A DNA stretch of 64,000 nucleotides, taken from the NCBI RefSeq assembly GCF_023898315.1, contig NC_064622.1, forward strand, positions 270,187,503 to 270,251,502. The letters run 5' to 3'. The position numbers and the translations under genes are program-made. Below are positions 61,849 through 64,000 of this stretch, in pieces; positions within the stretch are counted from its first letter, which is position 1; every line of letters begins with the position of its first letter. The notes below the pieces were generated by a model, which ran no database searches, was not told the origin of the DNA, and worked only from the letters and a program-made list of their open reading frames with translations. Source of the DNA: Schistocerca nitens. Taxonomy: Eukaryota; Arthropoda; Insecta; Orthoptera; Acrididae.

Positions 61849-64000
61849 CAGTAAAACTTGCTCAAATCAACACGTATATAATTCAGAAATCTGCCCAAAC
61901 CCTACCAGTATTTCAGTCCCGGTGCATTCAGTGCACTTTTATATGCTGATTTTTTTGTATAAAGCAGAACTTGTCCAATGCAGAAACAGAAAGCAAATCT
62001 TAGAACATACTTAATAATTCATTGTATAATGCGGAAAAGAGCCTAAAGAGTACTACAGTATTACAGTTCATTAGTTATTCACGACTCTACAAGGATATTA
62101 CTTTTAACACCTCTGTTAAGCAGTGGGGGAAAAAAGGGGGGGGGGGTTCCAGCACAGTGTGGCGCTGCTGGTGGGGACCCAAAACCACGCTGCTCTGTGC
62201 TCAGTGTTGGTACAGTACATCAAAGGAAATGGATTCTTTATCAGTGCTCTGTTTGTTGGCTTTCTTGTTTTCGTCATTGACACACGCCGGTGCATACAGG
62301 AACATCTACCAACACTCTGCTCCAATGTGCGCAGTGCAACAGGTGGGTATTGTTCCGTTAAACAATGCTTTTACCCAGCAAGGTCATTATTTTCTGCCAG
62401 TTTCAGTTGACTAATAGCACTTTAAGAGATACAGTAACACGATGTCGAACAAACGGTATGAAACACTTAATGAAAAGATTAATGTAATTGAGGCAAGTGA
62501 GAAAGACAAACTCTCTGTGCGCAAAATTATGTTGCATTTCAAATGCGGTGAAACACAAATTTATGAGACTTTAAGAAACAAGGATAAGATTCTGGACGAA
62601 TGGATGAAAGGGAACGGGCAGATGAAAAGAAAGGCAAAGAAGACTGGAAATGATGAAATTAACGAAATAGTGTGGGAATGGTTTGTATGTGTGCAGGCAA
62701 AAATCTTACCTTTATTTGGACCCATGTTGCAGATTGAGATTCTGAATATCACTACAGAGCCTTGAATTACTGGGTTTGGCATCCACAGGATAGCTGGGCA
62801 GTTGCAAAGCTACATACACAATTGTGTGGGATGAAGTGTGTTGGAAAGCTAACCCTACACTGCATAACATAGCATTTTTGCTACATGTAAGTTATTTGTT
62901 TGTAAATCTGTAGAATTACAACAGATGGTGGCAGCACTTGTGTCAGAGTGTCTCCTCGACTTCTGTGAGCTTATGCGTAACATTGTTGTTTCTTAAATAA
63001 ATGTGTCACAATACTGTCAACATATGCAGCCGAAAGGTACAATCACAAGAAGAAACAGAGGGAAGTGATAAGTGTTCCTTGTGTGATACAGAAATATAAC
63101 AAACATGTGGATGGTGTGGACCTTCATGGCAGTCTGCTTGGATGGCACAAAATTTTATTGAGGAGAACAGTACTTCAGACTATTTTATCATCTAATAGGT
63201 GTTGCAACCATCAATGCCTGGATTCTCTACAAGTGTGTTGCAAAGTAAAACACAGGTTTAAAAACAATGAAATTGTCTGAATTTCGGATGGACGTTGGGA
63301 GAAGTCTCTGCAGAGTAGGAGGAACACAAGGTAAGCGAGGTAGACCAGAATCACGTGAAAAGGTCTCCTGTTGCAGCTCAGCCAACAGTTGACGCACAGA
63401 GAGATGGTGTTGGTCATTGGCCAAAAATGATGGAAAGTGGCAACGCTGTAAGCGTGCCAATTGCAAGGCATGTCCAGTGTGAAAAGTGTGGAGTAGCTCT
63501 GTGTCTGAAGAAGAACAATGATGGCTTCAAAATTTATCACATTGAATAAGGGTCATTTTTTACAGTGTCATTTATTTCTAAATATTTCATGGTGACTGAC
63601 AGTTTTGCAAAAATATGACTATTTTTCTATATTGTGATGAATTACATCTTAGAATGTATGAAATATTGATTGTACAATTTGTTAAATGGTGCTAATCTAA
63701 CCTGTTTTGTGTCACACTGCATGATGTAGCATTTCCACACTTTTTTCGTTTTGTACCCATAATGCAATAATAAACAAAAATTTAAGGAATCTTAAAAGTT
63801 ATAATTCATTTTTGTACACAAAATTACTGGAATTATTTTTTTACCACGATTTAATGAGTAAAAAATAAATTCATGCAGTGTAGGGCTAAAAATGTGCAGG
63901 AAAGTGTAGCAGCAGAATGGAAGACAATACTGTGAATTATGACCCGAAAGACGTGTTCAATGCTGATGAAACAGGACTGTTTTATCACATACTGCCTTCA
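61849..64000 (+). mobile_element. Tigger-like transposon, 5' half, split by a piggyBac-like insertion
   Basis: The left end CAGTAAAACTTGCTCAAATC after TA (61847-61848) resembles Tigger termini. A frame from 62442 encodes MSNKRYETLNEKINVIEASE, KDKLSVRKIMLHFKCGETQI and GNDEINEIVWEWFVCVQAK, the HTH and CENPB-type DNA-binding part of Tigger transposases. After 62849 a piggyBac-like element intervenes; at 63890 the Tigger sequence resumes and reaches DPKDVFNADETGLFYHILP, which contains the first catalytic Asp (NADETG). The element runs beyond the window. A stop and a frame change before the insertion show it is inactive. It lies in a diaphanous intron on the opposite strand. Confidence 0.87.
62853..63885 (+). 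mobile_element. piggyBac-like element with C-terminal transposase part and CTAA flanks
   Basis: The 13-bp inverted ends CCCTACACTGCAT (62853-62865 and 63873-63885) bound 1033 bp. Both sides are flanked by CTAA (62849-62852, 63886-63889). The coding remains are the piggyBac C-terminus: REVISVPCVIQKYNKHVDGV DLHGSL near 63060-63140 (split for display; family pattern P..I..YN..MGGVD..D) and a Cys-rich end, VQCEKCGVALCLKKNNDGFK IYH near 63475-63545. Most of the transposase is missing, so it is a deletion derivative. It is a different family from the piggyBac-like remnant at 194-804. Confidence 0.85.

Overview
The window is animal DNA, almost certainly from an insect with a very large, repeat-rich genome. 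Many of the repeats match, from memory, families common in grasshoppers and locusts (Schistocerca-like Orthoptera). They include tRNA-headed SINEs, Penelope-like retroelements with GIY-YIG endonucleases, RTE-type LINEs with (CAA)n tails, and several Tc1/mariner, Tigger/pogo and piggyBac elements. The organism call is an inference from these repeats and from two insect host genes; no search was run.

Two host genes can be supported, pointing towards each other. On the + strand, three exons (9964-10181, 24875-25155, 29090-29336) with matching splice phases encode the C-terminal half of a chemosensory ionotropic receptor, closest in style to the IR75 group. Its 5' exons were not found and probably lie left of the window. 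On the - strand, four exons (60881-61035, 55219-55462, 51334-51415, 51208-51229) encode the C-terminus of the formin diaphanous: the end of the FH2 domain, a coiled segment, the DAD autoregulatory motif and a short tail. The rest of that gene lies to the right of the window. Introns and intergenic DNA are mostly transposon remains.

Layout. 1-4.6 kb: a long-TIR mariner end inside a piggyBac-like remnant, a decayed pogo/Tigger transposase and a solo LTR with a 5-bp target duplication. 4.6-9.9 kb: a Tc1-like copy, a (CT)n tract, a 926-bp foldback element with tRNA-like arms and a short Penelope derivative. 10-24.9 kb (receptor intron): a LINE, a Tc1-like copy with a SINE inside it, a Penelope endonuclease fragment, an RTE LINE, another Tc1-like copy, a mariner relic and a Tigger fragment. 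25-29 kb (second receptor intron): one long Penelope-like element. 29.5-49.5 kb (intergenic): LINE copies, two composite SINEs, a Penelope copy, a DD41D mariner-like element and a classic mariner. 49.5-64 kb (diaphanous): a candidate 3' UTR and TE-filled introns with a Tc1-like copy, an RTE LINE with an uninterrupted RT reading frame, a mariner, and a Tigger element split by a piggyBac-like insertion.

I found no CRISPR array, rRNA, functional tRNA or unambiguous new system. The most unusual signals are a piggyBac-like insertion flanked by CTAA rather than TTAA, three palindromes spaced exactly 45 bp apart, a foldback element whose arms carry tRNA-like promoter boxes, and a SINE joined to a long inverted repeat.
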